The notes below the pieces were generated by a model, which was not told where the DNA came from, searched no databases, and worked only from the letters and a program-made list of their open reading frames with translations. This document shows positions 53,862-64,000 of a stretch of DNA of 64,000 nucleotides, piece after piece. The stretch's first letter is position 1, and the number at the start of each line of letters is the position of its first letter. The translations under genes were made by a program, and so were the position numbers. The stretch is taken from NCBI GenBank assembly GCA_022592445.1, contig JABYQR010000024.1:62001-126000 (forward strand), in the 5' to 3' direction. Source of the stretch: Cytidiella melzeri (taxonomy: Eukaryota; Basidiomycota; Agaricomycetes; Polyporales; Irpicaceae).

Positions 53862-55709
53862 ATGTTCCAATGGTTGGAGTGGTTAGTCACTCCTTCCGAT
53901 CAGCCGCCTGAGGCCAAAGCGGACACGACGACTCCCACTTCACAATCCTCACCGCCTTCTTACTCGTCCCGCTCTCAGCGTCCGCAGTCTCACCTTTCGC
54001 GCTCATCTGCGCAGCCTGGTCTCTCCTCCCCGGCAACTTCTGATCAATCCCGCCATTCCTCACCGGTGCGCGTAAAGCGGGAGTCCGTCGAACCCTCTTT
54101 GGTTCTCGACTCAAAGAGCATGTCTCAGTCACCTGTTTCTAGCTCATCGCGGAGGTCTTCGATATCCTCTCGCATGCTCAAGCTTGAGGACACCGAGCCG
54201 AACCTCTTTGTGATGGATTATTCCGTCCAGTCGAAGGGCAACATTTTACCGGATTTCTCTGCCGAGTCTCCACCTCGTGGGGTCGTGTATGACCCCGAGC
54301 GTGGTGCTCGTATGATGACGATGAAGGAGGAGCACGAAATTCGCCAGAGAGAGCTAGCCAGGTTGTATCAGCTCAAGGCTGTTAGAGAGTGTATAACTCC
54401 TGTGTACAGTGGTCGTGACGAAGATGCACGTAATGGACCTACTGAACCTGTCGAGAAACGCCGTTTTCATTCTCGACCACACAAGTCAAAGAGGCGTTCA
54501 CGAGTCGAGACAGAGGCCTTCATCGTTGATAGGACTTCTCCCTTGAAGACTGCAAGCTCACCTGTGGCCTCTGATAGCCCAATTCATGACGCCGCTGGCA
54601 TACATCCGTATTCTACAGCAGCTCATCTCGCTGTCGTCGACAACACGGCCTTACCCTCTGTGGTCACTTCCATAGCCCACAAGGAACCTACTGGAAACCA
54701 TCAGGACTCAGGTGAAGGTCGCCACACATCCATTCCACAAGTACATCGGTCGCCACCTGCGGCTGGCCCATCATCTGCGGTCACCAGCGCACAGGTTACG
54801 CCACCTCCTCCGAATTTACAGCCTTTTCCTGTCGAGGATACTACTCGCTCTCTGTCCCGTGCCTTCACCTGGCCCTCGCTGAAGCCTGCCGATCAGTCTA
54901 TCAAATACGCCAACATAACACTCCCCCATCCGTCAGGTCGTGTAGCCTCCATCATGCAGAAGACTGCAACGGCAAAGAAGAGAGCCAAGTTTCGCGTCGT
55001 CGACAAGGTACATTGGGATTCGATACATTCCATTCTGTATCCGGTCAAGCATAAACACGTCAAATTGGAACAGGAAGCAAAGTCGTTGGAGTATCTGGCT
55101 CGTGCGGGTGCGCAGGAGATGGCCAAGCGAGCAGCAGAGGAAGCGAGAAAGGCGAAGGAGGCGGAGGCAGCTCGTGATGCAGAGAAACAACGGCGGTACC
55201 AGCGGTGCTGTAATCAGAGGACCTGGCAGGCTGAGCTGCTGGAGAAGTTAGAGGAGGAGCAGACGAGAGCGGAAGAGATTCACGTGTATCGTGAAAGCCT
55301 CCTCACTCAGTTCTGGACGTATGAGGAGAAATGGAAGACGTTGAACAAGCCGGCGGCGCAGGGGGAGACGCCACTGGAATGGAGGTGTGACGAGATGCCG
55401 TGGCCAATTTTTCAGAGCGATGCTCTCAGCATGTCAGGGCCGAAAGACATCACTGCCAAGGATGTCTACTTCTTTGTCCTGCATCCACTACGGCCTGGGG
55501 TCGATCTCCTTACCTATGCTGGTCGTCATCATTGTCTACGAGAGGAGGCAGCCAGGTGGGATACGGAGCACTTTGTGAACTCGGTGGCTGGGAACGTGGC
55601 CGAGAATGATCGTGCGGCGGTTCTGGAGGGCGCACTGCACATCTCTGCACTGCTTCGCGTTTTGCTGGAGTGGGAGGAGGGTCTAGGCGAGTGGGCTTGT
55701 TGGGAGTAG
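53862..55709 (+). CDS. Unknown protein with coiled coil and NFKBIL1-like C-terminus
   Basis: Single exon, 615 residues from MFQWLEWLVTPSDQPPEAKA. Residues ~20-350 are Ser/Pro-rich and disordered. At ~405-475 an Ala/Glu/Lys/Arg coiled coil (KRAAEEARKAKEAEAARDAE) leads into the conserved end: YEEKWKTL…, MPWPIF, REEAARWDTEHF and a final helix. The order coiled coil, (I/M)PWP, R…L.RW…F is that of the C-terminus of NFKBIL1 and related fungal proteins, where RWHPD(R/K)F resembles a J-domain motif; here HPD is replaced by DTE. The resemblance is from memory and moderate. The start was chosen because upstream codons lie in the promoter. Confidence 0.75.
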   Translation: MFQWLEWLVTPSDQPPEAKADTTTPTSQSSPPSYSSRSQRPQSHLSRSSAQPGLSSPATSDQSRHSSPVRVKRESVEPSLVLDSKSMSQSPVSSSSRRSSISSRMLKLEDTEPNLFVMDYSVQSKGNILPDFSAESPPRGVVYDPERGARMMTMKEEHEIRQRELARLYQLKAVRECITPVYSGRDEDARNGPTEPVEKRRFHSRPHKSKRRSRVETEAFIVDRTSPLKTASSPVASDSPIHDAAGIHPYSTAAHLAVVDNTALPSVVTSIAHKEPTGNHQDSGEGRHTSIPQVHRSPPAAGPSSAVTSAQVTPPPPNLQPFPVEDTTRSLSRAFTWPSLKPADQSIKYANITLPHPSGRVASIMQKTATAKKRAKFRVVDKVHWDSIHSILYPVKHKHVKLEQEAKSLEYLARAGAQEMAKRAAEEARKAKEAEAARDAEKQRRYQRCCNQRTWQAELLEKLEEEQTRAEEIHVYRESLLTQFWTYEEKWKTLNKPAAQGETPLEWRCDEMPWPIFQSDALSMSGPKDITAKDVYFFVLHPLRPGVDLLTYAGRHHCLREEAARWDTEHFVNSVAGNVAENDRAAVLEGALHISALLRVLLEWEEGLGEWACWE

Positions 55710-56045
55710 GACAGATTTATGCTACGTTTGCTTGCTTGAGTATGCTTTCTCGGTACGAGTGTGTACTTGTATAGGTTATAATGGCATGTTTGTTGGTCGC
55801 ACCTTGATGGGAGAACTGACGTGACGAGATCAGATTCGACCAGTGACCAAGTCGTCATATAAGCTCTGATTCACTCGACTTGCACGCATAACACTCGACA
55901 GAGAGCATTCGGGAGGCGTCGATGACAGAAAGATCTCAATTCACATTGGGTATGAACGTTCAAAAGTGTTGTTATAGTCCGTCCGTGATGTTATTTACAT
56001 TGACTGATGATGGTACATTGACATATACAGGCCGTTTAGTTGGGC
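55710..56045. other. Intergenic region between convergent genes
   Basis: 336 bp holding the 3' ends of the 53862 gene and CipC-like gene 2. Nothing else is seen. Confidence 0.4.
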
Positions 56046-56580
56046 TCAATTGTTGGAATCGTAAGCGTTGTAAGCCTGTTGCTTGGCTGTAAACCAGTGG
56101 TGGGTGGGTGTGCGTTGTAGAGCATGTCGAACATGACACTCACCATCGTGCTTGGCCTTCTCCTTGTCGATGAAGTCAAGGCCCTTGGACTCAAACTCGC
56201 GATCGATAAAGGCACCAGCGAAGCCAGCGCTGCAATGTGGATCAATGGAACAGCAAACACAAATGCAAAGAGGAGGTTTTTACAGCAGTTCCTTGGCCTC
56301 AGCGTGGCTTTGGGGCTGGCCGTTTTGGGCGACGTGATTCTCGTAGGCTTTGGCAGCCTGAATTGTGGCAGTTAGCTTGACCGTGCTATGATGAGAATGT
56401 GCCCTGATAGAACCTACCTCGTAGGCAGCCGCGCCGGAGATCAGTTCGTGAGAGACCTCGGGCTGGTGGGACTGTATGATTGAAAGATGAGTATGTAGCA
56501 GGTCGAACGAGGGAAGGACGTGCATTGTACTGTCCGTAAGCCCGGGATTGGTCAGAATCTTGCCCGAACCAGGAAGACAT
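56046..56580 (-). CDS. CipC-like protein, copy 2
   Basis: Five exons on the minus strand: 56580-56524, 56471-56418, 56357-56284, 56229-56144 and 56086-56046; 103 residues. It starts MSSWFGQDSDQSRAYGQYN and continues SHELISGAAAYEAAKAYENH, HAEAKELLAGFAGAFIDRE and GLDFIDKEKAKHDA, the pattern of CipC (concanamycin-induced protein C) proteins. These small cytosolic fungal proteins are often strongly induced in stress or during infection; their biochemical role is unknown. Exons 3 and 4 (74 and 86 nt) have exactly the lengths and phases of copy 1, so the pair arose by tandem duplication. Intron 1 needs a GC donor (AAT then GCACGT), the only choice found that keeps the frame. Confidence 0.85.
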
Positions 56581-56895
56581 GGCGGTGTATATGAGGGAGT
56601 GGATGAGGGTTGTGGTGAGAGATGTCGATGGGCTGTTTCCTGGAACGACGAGGGTTATATACGTTTTTCTTCAGGGGTACGATCAGTGAGATGGAGTGCG
56701 GTGGCGTCACCATGTCCTGGTGGAGACTATTAATAGGCCTGCCATGACGCTTACTGGTCCCGTTGCTCACTAACCTCACAGACTCGAGAGTATGCATCAT
56801 CAGTGGACGGTTGTGTGTCCACAGAGTGCCACTTTATAACAGGAAAACATTCATCGTATTCCTCAAAACCGTTCATTGTACATTGCAAGCTGTGT
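56581..56895. other. Intergenic region of the CipC-like pair
   Basis: 315 bp with the promoter of copy 2 and the 3' end of copy 1. TATATAC lies about 75 bp before the copy 2 ATG. Nothing else is seen. Confidence 0.4.
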
Positions 56896-57459
56896 TTACC
56901 ATTGCCCACCAGTCTGATCGTAGGTACTGTGTAGCTGCTCCTCGGCTACAAACGACCGACAGTGAGTACGAGGAGTTGTAGACCACACCACACACGCACC
57001 TTGACGCTTGGCACGCTCCTTGTCAATAAAGTCAAGGCCCTTGGTCTCAACCTCGCGGTCGACAAAGGCTCCAGCAAAGCCAGCCCTGTATATTGTACAG
57101 CCAGTAAGACACGGCGATGCCGAGTTCGCAGCAGGAAACACGCACAAAAGCTCCTTGGCACGGGCGTGGCTTTCGGGCTGGCCCTCGCGCTGAACGTGAT
57201 CTTCGTAGGCCTTGGCAGCCTGCAACAACCCGGTCAGACTCAAAGTCCAGGCGCGCTTCATTCGCTAGATGATACTGACCTCGAAGGCAGCAGCTCCAGC
57301 AATCAGTTCGTGAGAGACCTTTGCCCTGTGGTCCTCCGGTGGAGTATCCGCGTACTGTAGACAGACCAGTCAGCGGTCACACAAAACAAGAGCGGACAAC
57401 AGGCTGCGTACGGTCTGGTAAGCCTGAGACTGGTCAGAGTCGTCGCCAAACCAACCCAT
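56896..57459 (-). CDS. CipC-like protein, copy 1
   Basis: Five exons on the minus strand: 57459-57412, 57354-57280, 57219-57146, 57085-57000 and 56945-56896; 110 residues. It starts MGWFGDDSDQSQAYQT, then YADTPPEDHRAKVSHELIAG, AAKAYEDHVQREGQPESHA, KELLAGFAGAFVDREVETK and a C-terminus ending DQTGGQW. The WFGxDSDQ start and the SHELIAGAAAFEAAKAYE core identify the CipC family. All introns are GT-AG. It shares two intron positions with copy 2, 315 bp downstream on the same strand, but the N-terminal intron sits at a different codon. Confidence 0.9.
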
Positions 57460-58010
57460 GGTGATCAAAGTGCTCGTGTAAAGAAGAGAGGTCAAGTGCA
57501 GAGCTGGGTACGATGTTCACCTAGCTTTAATAATCCAGCCTACGGCAGCACCGCCATCCGGTGAATGCAGGAAACGGAATTGAACTGATATCGATAAGGA
57601 TCAGGTGCGCAGTATGTTTTGCGTAGAACATACGCGAACGTTCATCATGCATTTTGGTACGGACCGCGGTACAAGCACTTATACTGGATTGGATCGAGAC
57701 GATCAGGATAGACTCGAAATCGATGAAAACATACCGACCATCTTCCGTAAATATGTTGCATCTTGATATGACGGATATCGATTACGCGATGGTTGATTCT
57801 GAACGACGGTCTGGCCTTCGGATGGCGTCCCCACCGTTCATCACGAGTGGTGACAACGATGTGAAATTGACAAAACAACAGATGATATGCAACAGTAGAA
57901 CGCAGCGAGCGCGTGCATGAACTGACTACTTGGATAGAGATACAGTGCTCTGCAAAGAATTCGTCAGATGCGCCCCAACACTTCGTGCGTGAGACTCACA
58001 CATAGTTTCC
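57460..58010. other. Intergenic region
   Basis: 551 bp between the start of CipC-like copy 1 and the stop of DCP1. Two overlapping small frames (57654-57920 plus, 57645-57878 minus) have no domains. No repeat or RNA gene is recognised. Confidence 0.35.
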
Positions 58011-60517
58011 TTACTGTCCGCAAGAGGAATACTCCTGATAGAGCCTGTCAACAAAGCTGTTGTCCGTCTGCAGGTCCGAGTGAGTATTGCAGACACCCAC
58101 CCAACGACAGCAGTACTCACATGGATGAGAGATAACACTTTCTGTACGAATTGTTTGCGAGACAAATTGCGTCGAGGGCCGTTCGGATGCCCGGCAAGGC
58201 TAGCTAGCAAAGCTTCGCGTGCAATGTCTGCATCACACTTCACCGCACCATTGGTTCCGTTGATCGGTGCAGGACCTGACGTCGCAATGGCCACGGGCGG
58301 GTTACCGTTGGAAGCTCTCTTGCCTTTCCCGTTCAGTGTTGCCAAAGTCGCTACTGAGGAAGCAGAGACCGACTCTGCGTGACAAGACGAAACTGAAGAT
58401 ATCGTCGAAGATGTTCTTAGAGTGACCTGTCCCTTCGTGGGATCGTCCCATCCGTTGACAATCGCCGCGCGCTCCCTCTCTCGGTCTGCCGCCTTCTCCT
58501 TCTTCCCCTTCCTCTTTCTATCACCCTTCACCTGCTTCGCCTGCTTCTCCTCAAACATTGACGGGTTGCTCAGCGCACGGGTATCCGAAAAGTCAAGCTC
58601 GACTATGTCTGCGTCTGACAATTGTTCGTTGTCATTTAAAGGGGGACGTGGATACGGCCACAGCTCGTGGTCGGTCGAGAACGGCACCAACGAACGAGCA
58701 CGGCCTGCAGGACTGGCAGACGTCGGCCTATGAGCGGTCAGAACCGACGAGCCATTGGCGGCGTTAGCGGTAGGCGCAGCAAGGTACGGCTGTCCGGATT
58801 GCGGCAAAAGTGAAGGGGAAGCAGGTCCAAATCCCCGGAGACCAGCTCGCGGTGTAACGTCTCCCTGAACACTTGTAGAAGCGGCAAGCAATCCTCCTGC
58901 GTCTTGGCTTAAAAAAGCGAACGACGGAACATCGCGTGGAGATCCTCTGGGGAGAACCACAGGATTCGTTATTGCTTCAAGCACTGTGCTAGATGCAGAA
59001 TACCCGCCTTCGGACGCTGCTTCGCTTTCACTGAGCTCGTTGTCGCCTTCGTATCGCTTCGCACCAGAACGCCGTGAGCTGCTCGAGCTCAGTGCGGCTG
59101 AGGATGACCGAGAATCGCCAGAGCCAGGCGAGAGGCCTAGCAAGGATGAAATAACGTTCTGATTCAGGATCTGGGGGAGAGTCGACGACTGAGGTTTAGG
59201 AGAAACAATCTGGATCTCTTCAGGGTGTGGGGGGAAATGCTGCTGAGTAGGCTGCATTATATCGTGTAAGGAGCCACTTGCGCTTGATTGAGACACAGAA
59301 GCGAAGATGGAGTCGAGCAAAGCCAACCCACGAGAGGATGCAGCCGGGCCAATCGCAGACCCCATCGCGCTTGAGGAAGAAGTAGACGGTCTGGGGATGG
59401 TGTTTAAGAGATCGTTTGCGTGTGGTGAATGCATTCCCTGTCCGGCGAGCGCAGCGAACCAGCTCTGGACGGACTGTGATGCAGAAGGCTGAAGACCAGG
59501 TATTAGGGCAGGTACAGGGGTGTGTGTAGGCTGCAACTTTGCGAACAACTTGTCTACTTCTGAGGGTTGACTTGTGCTCATATCAAAAATTCCTTCATGA
59601 GTCCCTACTCCGTTCAGAGTCGACGGGGAGTGATGGTCTAGGCAGTTTCGCGCTCAATAGACAACTATGAGAGTTGGTTGACTGAGCACACCTCCGTTTT
59701 GTCGCTGAAATACAGGCTGACTCATGCGAGCTTGACGTCCAGGAAAGTATCTGAACTCGTCAGGATACGGTAATCCCGCCTTGATATACTCGCGTAATCT
59801 GTTATACGACAATGTAAGAAAGAAAGACAAAGGACTCGAGCAGTGGCACATACCGCATCATGACGTCTTCGAGCGGCTCGCGTGCCTCCTGCTGGAAGGC
59901 CCAATAGCCAAGGGTAATTGAGTTCCCTTGCATCTTGCGTTTCTTATGAGGGTCAGGATCGTCTGGTTGTGAATTGTCTGTGGCGAACTGGGTTTCAAAC
60001 GCAAGTCGATACTCATCGGGAACAGGGTAAGGCAAGTTCATCGAAAGCCTCTTCTCCGTAAACTCTGGGTAGTAACGGTACATCAGATACTTCTCAAACA
60101 CCTCCATGTCGTCTTCGGGATATATTCGCCTGACGTAGTCACCGGTACCCATCCGGTTCAAGATGTAAATGCCATAGACGGGTTCATCCGCGCTGCACAT
60201 CGAGGATTAAACACGCTGTAGACCAGAGCAAATGCAAGACGGACTTACTGCTCGACGATGAACATACTTCCCTCGAACCCCTCCTTTGCCCACTTCCCAG
60301 TCCTGCCATTATAATTGTAGAGGCAAACATGGCTAAATTGGTCGATAATAGACACAATTGTCGGGTCACCACGCTTTAGGACTGTGAGGTTATTCTGATA
60401 TATCGAATCCGATGCAACGACGATTTGTTTTCTGAGAAGAGGAGAAGATGTTGGCGCTCGAGAGATGTTGGGGTTAGATGATACAATGGATGTCGAACGC
60501 GGTCTTCTAGGTGCCAT
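58011..60517 (-). CDS. DCP1: mRNA-decapping enzyme subunit 1
   Basis: Five exons on the minus strand: 60517-60249, 60192-59854, 59798-59692, 59592-58121 and 58067-58011; 747 residues. Dcp1 activates the Dcp2 decapping enzyme in P-bodies. The N-terminal EVH1 domain is clear: YQNNLTVLKRGDPTIVSIID, SHVCLYNYNGRTGKWAKEGF, EGSMFIVE and PVYGIYILNRMGTGDY. A long Ser/Pro-rich disordered region (~280-690) follows, then a conserved end REALLASLAG…NLSRKQFVQKVLSLIH and TDNSFVDRLYQEY, as in other fungal Dcp1 proteins. It is longer than yeast Dcp1 (231), as is usual for basidiomycetes and animals. The start is shared with a 239-bp divergent promoter. Confidence 0.93.
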
Positions 60518-60756
60518 TATACATACACAGCAGGAAGAATATTAGAGGCAAGCCCAAAGCTGAAGAAACAGGGGGAGGTGGTAAAGGTGCAACTTGAAGA
60601 CGGTCACAAGTAGGTTGAGAATCCACAATGCACGTGAGCTTGACAGGATCTCCGTGCCAGATTATCGCCCGGAACGGAATTAGGTCACGTGCGACATGTC
60701 CTTGGCGACCAGTGTTCGCCAGCTCTTTCCTCAGCCACCAGCCTACCACCTTGCCC
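60518..60756. promoter_or_regulatory. Divergent promoter DCP1 / 60757 gene
   Basis: 239 bp between two divergent start codons, so both promoters must lie here. No clear TATA box is seen; CACGTG appears once, near 60687 (TCACGTGC). Confidence 0.4.
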
Positions 60757-61361
60757 ATGCTGCCGCCTGGCCTCTCCACTCGTCTACCAACGAAACACGC
60801 TCTTCGGCTGGTCAAGAAGGTCATAGAGAGACAGCCGAGCCCAGTTAAAACACAGGACTTGTACAAGCAAGTGCTGAAGGAGTCTTCCGTCCAGACAGCC
60901 AGTGGCGAAACCCTCGACCATGGGGTATGGTCTATGAGGTGTGCTTACACCATGCTAAACCGCGACGCATAACTCGAATCCGAAGGAAATCACACAGGTA
61001 TCTGAAGAGTGTCTTGCTTCGTACACTAGCCAACCAAAAGGTGGTCGAGCAGATACACGTGAAGCCTACAATCAAGGCTGATGAGAAGGTGCAAACGTTG
61101 TCGAAAATGAGCAAGGCACAGCGACAGTCTACCACAGTGAAGACTGCCCTCCACGGCTACTTCGCCTGGCAAGTGAGGAAGGCGCATCCCACCCCCAAGC
61201 TGAAGCTGCTACCAAAGCCATTCGGGACAGTAGTGGGCGTCGGGGAAGACTGGGGGCATCTCAATAAGAGGCGGCAGAGGAGGCGAGATGAAAAGGTGCA
61301 GAAAGATGTAGAGTGGCTGAAGGAAGTGGAGGCTGCCCGGCGAGAGGCAGTATCGCTCTAG
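60757..61361 (+). CDS. Small basic protein, possibly mitochondrial, unknown
   Basis: Two exons, 60757-60938 and 60998-61361 (59-bp intron), 181 residues. The N-terminus MLPPGLSTRLPTKHALRLVK is basic, lacks acidic residues and could be a mitochondrial targeting sequence. Then come LDHGVWSMRYLKSVLLRTLA, a basic middle and a highly charged C-terminal helix (HLNKRRQRRRDEKVQKDVEW). Size, charge and organisation would suit a mitochondrial ribosomal or assembly protein, but no family is recognised. Confidence 0.7.
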
Positions 61362-61563
61362 GTCTCAAGGGCGAGTCATAGATACCTTGTTACTATTACG
61401 CTAATCATCTCAAGCTGCGACACCAAAAGCAATTTGCCTGCGCTGTGAGTAGATTTTCGAACGCACGAAGGCCGCATAGCACATTAGCAAGGCAGGAACA
61501 TTCTAGTATAGGATGGAAGCCGAGCAATAGTAACCCCCACCGTTTACGACGGTCGCTCTGAAA

Positions 61564-62358
61564 TCATGAGCCTTCTGCTACACCTTCGACTGCAATCTCT
61601 TTTGGTGGCGCTATTACCAAGTGGCCCAGTCGGGGAGCTGTTGATTTGTCGATAAATTCCATTTGAGTAGGGAGTTTAACAACTGCAAGCCGCAATGCTA
61701 CCCAAGTGAGAGTGAGCGAGCGTGGTTGAACGAAAGCGACGGCACACACCTTCTCTGGCAAGCTCCTCACGTATCGGAACACCGCCAAGCTCGAAGATGA
61801 CACGACCAGTTGGTACTCTGGAGAGCGAAGCTTCAGTTGAGGGTAAGTGGCTGGACGAGTTGAAAGTGAACTTACCGAGTCGCCCAGAACTCGAATGCAC
61901 CCTTGCCCTTGCCCATACGAGTCTCGTTTCCCTATGTACACGCAAATCATGTTATATTTCATGCTCTCAAAGGGCTGCTGCAAAGTTCGCACCTTTATAC
62001 AAACGGGAATGTCAGGGAATACTCTCATATACACCTTGGCACCCTTGACCGTCTTGATTTTCCTCTTGATAGATTCCTCAGCACTGGTGAGCTGTTTCGC
62101 GGTCAAGCGCACACCGTTGCCCTTAATCCTAATACCCCATTCGCCAAAAGCCAACGTTGTCCCCTTCGTTGACCCGCCTGTGGGCACTGGAATGACACCC
62201 TTGTGACGCTTGATGTAGTCTACACGTTTCGGGGCGAGCTGCGAGCGAAACCGCGCGAGCGTGAGTGGAGGTTGAACGCCATTCGTCACTTTTTGCGTGC
62301 GGCAGAGTGCTGGTGAAGGTGCTGAGAGTAATGACCGTGCTGAGTTGAGAGAGAACAT
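61564..62358 (-). CDS. MRPL16: Mitochondrial ribosomal protein L16 (uL16m)
   Basis: Four exons on the minus strand: 62358-61993, 61931-61876, 61817-61750 and 61697-61564; 207 residues. A component of the mitochondrial large ribosomal subunit near the peptidyl transferase and tRNA sites. After a targeting-like N-terminus (MFSLNSARSLLSAPSPALC) the L16 fold reads KRVDYIKRHKGVIPVPTGGS, FGEWGIRIKGNGVRLTAKQL, VYMRVFPDIPVCIKGNETRM, GKGKGAFEFWATRVPTGRVI and FELGGVPIREELAREALRLA. The frame opens 21 bases earlier with a TTG, but 62358 is the first ATG. Confidence 0.95.
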   Translation of the reverse strand: MFSLNSARSLLSAPSPALCRTQKVTNGVQPPLTLARFRSQLAPKRVDYIKRHKGVIPVPTGGSTKGTTLAFGEWGIRIKGNGVRLTAKQLTSAEESIKRKIKTVKGAKVYMRVFPDIPVCIKVRTLQQPFESMKYNMICVYIGKRDSYGQGQGCIRVLGDSVSSLSTRPATYPQLKLRSPEYQLVVSSSSLAVFRYVRSLPEKVCAVAFVQPRSLTLTWVALRLAVVKLPTQMEFIDKSTAPRLGHLVIAPPKEIAVEGVAEGS

Positions 62359-62554
62359 GGTGGTAGGTGTTCTAGTCAATGGATATCAGAGACGGAACGG
62401 TTACTTATATTGGTTGTTACTCCGGTAAGTAAGCAGTTGTTACCGTAACAATAAAGTCTTCACCAATTGCAGCAGTTAGTGTCTTGTCTTTGACCACCAC
62501 AACCACCACCCATATCATTCTTTCCGTTCTTCAACAGACAGTCTGTTAGCGGGC

Positions 62555-63965
62555 ATGAGCGACAGGAAACGCGCCTTCGAGGGAAATGGCGACTCTGCAA
62601 GCGGGGTCGCCAAGAAATTGAAAAGGTCTGTTTTCGTAGCTTGCATGCAGCCTTTCGCCTTAGCTCATGTGCCTTCTTCTCTCGCAGCGATGCCGTGAGT
62701 GCCATTTCCCCATTCTAATACTCCAAGGTGAATATGCCTCCTCACATGCTTTTCTATTCTGCTATAACCACTATGTGCCATTCAGGCGACTTCCAATGGA
62801 TCATCCCTCGCGCCTTCTGTAAGTAGGTCATCACATCTCATTCAATGCTGGCCTTCAATATTTGCATTGCATTAGGCCACTGCAGACCTTATTGCACAAA
62901 AGCGTGCAGAGATTGCGGCCAAGATTGCGGCCATGAAGAAGGGCGCACCCGCGTCTGCTGCGCCGACACCTAGCCCTGCAGCCACGCCACCTGTTCCCAG
63001 TACCTCGCCTTCAAAGTCAGGTTCGCCGGCATTGGTAGATGACATCTCAAGGAGAGTTGCTGAAGCTAAGCGTCGAGTTGCGGACGCTCAAAGCAAGTTA
63101 GCTGTGAAGGACAACCCCTACATGGTACATCTTGTTACAGTCTGTTGGAAATGGTAGGCGCTGAACTGCCTTGTCGCAGAGAATGCCGCAGGTGGGCAAG
63201 AAGAGCAAGCCTGTCGAACCTGCTCAGCAAGGCGCGGGTCTGAAGATGGCAGCCCATCCGCTCTTGCTCGACAATACCCCCGCTGTCCCTCAGTCCAAGA
63301 AGGACAGATACAAGCCCATGCAGCCGAAGTTTGCTTCCATCAAGGTGCGAGCCTTGTAATTTTCAGCGTAATATACGCAAACCATTCCTCACGTTGCATT
63401 CCGGTCTGTAGGCAAATGCCCGCAATGCACCCACGCCGCCACCGGCACCAATGCCAGTCATTCCTGTTGAGGTGAAAGCAAACCCCTATGCGTCCGGCGC
63501 AACTACAGCAGATAGTGGTTTTGAAGGAGCTCCAAAGGAACGAGTCGGTCGTTCGTTCAGGTTCAATCCGAAGGGCAAATATGTGCAGCTGGGGAACCAG
63601 GTTCGCCAGGAAGCTCAGCTGGAGCAGCTGAAGCAGCGGATTGCGGAGAGCGCGAAGAAGGCCGGACTGGACACCGAATTTGAGACGTTGGAGAAGAATA
63701 TTCGGGTGAGCACTGAAGCTTGTGCTGGCTCATTAATGTTGCTCACACAATGGTATGACAGAGAGGTGCACCGCCCGATACCGAGTGGTGGGATGCCGCT
63801 CTGCTTCCTAACAAAACCTACAACGACATTTCCCTTGGCATGGAATACTTGAACATCAGGAACAACGGCTCACCCATCACTATCTACATTCAACACCCCA
63901 TTCCCATTCCTGCTCCTGGCGACAAGAACAAGGTTGCGCTCAAGCCGCTCAAGCTGACGAAAAAG
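62555..63965 (+). CDS. PRP3: U4/U6 snRNP splicing factor PRP3, N-terminal part (runs off the window)
   Basis: Seven exons seen: 62555-62625, 62688-62694, 62786-62818, 62876-63124, 63180-63344, 63412-63705 and 63762-63965; 341 codons, all junctions in frame, with the next donor at 63966. Prp3 holds the U4/U6 duplex in the tri-snRNP. It starts MSDRKRAFEGNGDSASGVAK. An Ala/Pro-rich region and a helix (ISRRVAEAKRRVADAQSKLA) precede VGRSFRFNPKGKYVQLGNQV and the Prp3 block APPDTEWWDAALLPNKTYND, IYIQHPIPIPAPGD and LKPLKLTKK. The C-terminal domain lies beyond 64000. Exon 2 is only 7 nt long. Confidence 0.9.
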
Positions 63966-64000
63966 GTTTGTGTGACTTTATAACGTCCTGAGACGTCTAA

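Noticed and set aside
62460..62705. Antisense minus-strand frame over the PRP3 start
   Set aside because: It is the mirror of PRP3 exon 1 and its promoter, with no domain or splice support.
1..64000. CRISPR array, operon, riboswitch or phage features
   Set aside because: The intron-rich genes, CaaX box, COP9, DCP1 and PRP3 show a eukaryotic nuclear genome; no spaced identical repeats of CRISPR type occur.
1..64000. tRNA genes
   Set aside because: I scanned by eye for GGTTCRANNCC T-arms with matching acceptor stems and found none I could support; a tRNAscan run would settle it.

Overview
The window comes from a filamentous basidiomycete, most likely an Agaricomycete. Three things point there: genes split by many 45-90 bp introns, an ATP-citrate lyase made as one fused polypeptide (two separate subunits in ascomycetes), and abundant chromodomain-bearing Ty3/gypsy elements (chromoviruses). 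The genus cannot be fixed from the sequence.

Positions 1 to about 38,160 are a transposon-rich block. The first 7.1 kb is a graveyard: an LTR fragment, a roughly 143-bp satellite, a GA-rich minisatellite, one exon of a broken WLM-type protease gene, a spliced remnant of another gene, and one possible secreted-protein gene. After it come four chromovirus copies of two families around one Ty1/copia element. Element A (7144-13740, minus) is 3'-truncated and sits in element C (13741-19291, minus). A copia element (plus) runs from about 19292 to 38160 and is split twice. Element B (20177-27878, minus, same family as A) lies between its integrase and reverse transcriptase, flanked by the 5-bp duplication CCATG. 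Element D (29199-37544, plus, same family as C) lies between its reverse transcriptase and RNase H. Both chromovirus families carry an extra reading frame (called ORF0 here) upstream of gag; the two versions share a C-terminal motif although gag and the LTRs are very different.

From 38.4 kb to the end the window is ordinary gene-dense euchromatin: a UBL3/MUB-like prenylated ubiquitin-fold protein, ATP-citrate lyase, a DUF1275 membrane protein, COP9 signalosome subunit 3, two unknown disordered proteins, a protein with an NFKBIL1-like C-terminus, two tandem CipC-like genes, the decapping activator DCP1, a small basic unknown protein, mitochondrial ribosomal protein L16 and the N-terminal part of splicing factor PRP3. 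I rebuilt the exons by hand; in every multi-exon gene the exon lengths sum to a multiple of three. Several introns are unusual: two GC-AG first introns, a possible split start codon and a 7-nt microexon.

The host genes work in separate housekeeping pathways (acetyl-CoA supply, protein turnover, mRNA decay, mitochondrial translation, splicing) and form no cluster. The strongest candidate for something undescribed is ORF0 of the chromoviruses, followed by the gag-pol junction of the A/B family and the stress-type promoter motifs in both LTR families.
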